A DNA stretch of 64,000 bases from Anticarsia gemmatalis (taxonomy: Eukaryota > Arthropoda > Insecta > Lepidoptera > Erebidae): NCBI RefSeq assembly GCF_050436995.1, contig NC_134747.1:4719501-4783500 (forward strand), read 5' to 3'. Of the stretch, positions 63,995 through 64,000 are shown piece by piece. Position numbers and translations under genes: made by a program. How positions within the stretch are numbered: position 1 is the first letter of the stretch; the number at the start of each line of letters is the position of its first letter. The notes under the pieces are model-generated. The model saw only the letters and a list, made by a program, of their open reading frames with translations, did not search any database and was not told where the DNA came from.

Positions 63995-64000
63995 GTGAGT

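Overview
The window looks like nuclear DNA from a moth or butterfly (Lepidoptera). It is AT-rich, has compact intron-containing genes with canonical GT..AG junctions, and has long AT-rich intergenic stretches. These stretches carry interspersed repeats that I recognise as typical of lepidopteran genomes: tRNA-derived SINEs, (GACA)n-tailed elements, fold-back MITEs and R1-like LINE fragments. The species cannot be named from the sequence alone. There is no bacterial, organellar or viral segment.

Layout, left to right. (1) 1-5329, minus: 5' two-thirds of a class VII unconventional myosin (motor, IQ neck, start of the first MyTH4 domain), running off the left edge. (2) 6215-7454, minus: proteasome lid subunit Rpn8/PSMD7. 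It is head-to-head with (3) 7979-8539, plus: inosine triphosphate pyrophosphatase. (4) 8911-13578, minus: a giant LRR cell-surface protein (artichoke/chaoptin-like) with a probable GPI tail. (5) 13.6-24.4 kb: gene-poor, repeat-bearing. (6) 24380-30633, plus: mitochondrial L-threonine 3-dehydrogenase in four exons. (7) 34994-48592, minus: TMEM18, only 146 residues spread over 13.6 kb. Its introns hold a 2.2-kb TIR transposon with nested repeats and a recent R1-like LINE insertion. (8) 50367-54667, plus: GLG1 (Golgi apparatus protein 1) in seven exons, tail-to-tail with (9) 54858-56422, minus: DNA primase large subunit PRIM2. (10) 57192-63994, plus: P5A-ATPase ATP13A1, running off the right edge before its last exon(s).

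Exon structures were worked out by joining reading frames at splice sites. In every multi-exon gene the phases add up to one open frame. Most genes are single-copy housekeeping functions (protein turnover, nucleotide sanitation, DNA priming, ER and Golgi proteostasis, amino-acid catabolism) and do not form one pathway. What they share is architecture: three head-to-head promoter regions (Rpn8/ITPA, TMEM18/GLG1, PRIM2/ATP13A1), each rich in TGTCAA/TTGACA words.

I found no convincing new multi-gene system. The most interesting unexplained structure is the 2.2-kb element at 36582-38797. It has perfect 24-bp terminal inverted repeats, TA at both flanks, and about eleven copies of a GGCTGACTACTGG-like word in opposite orientations in its two halves.
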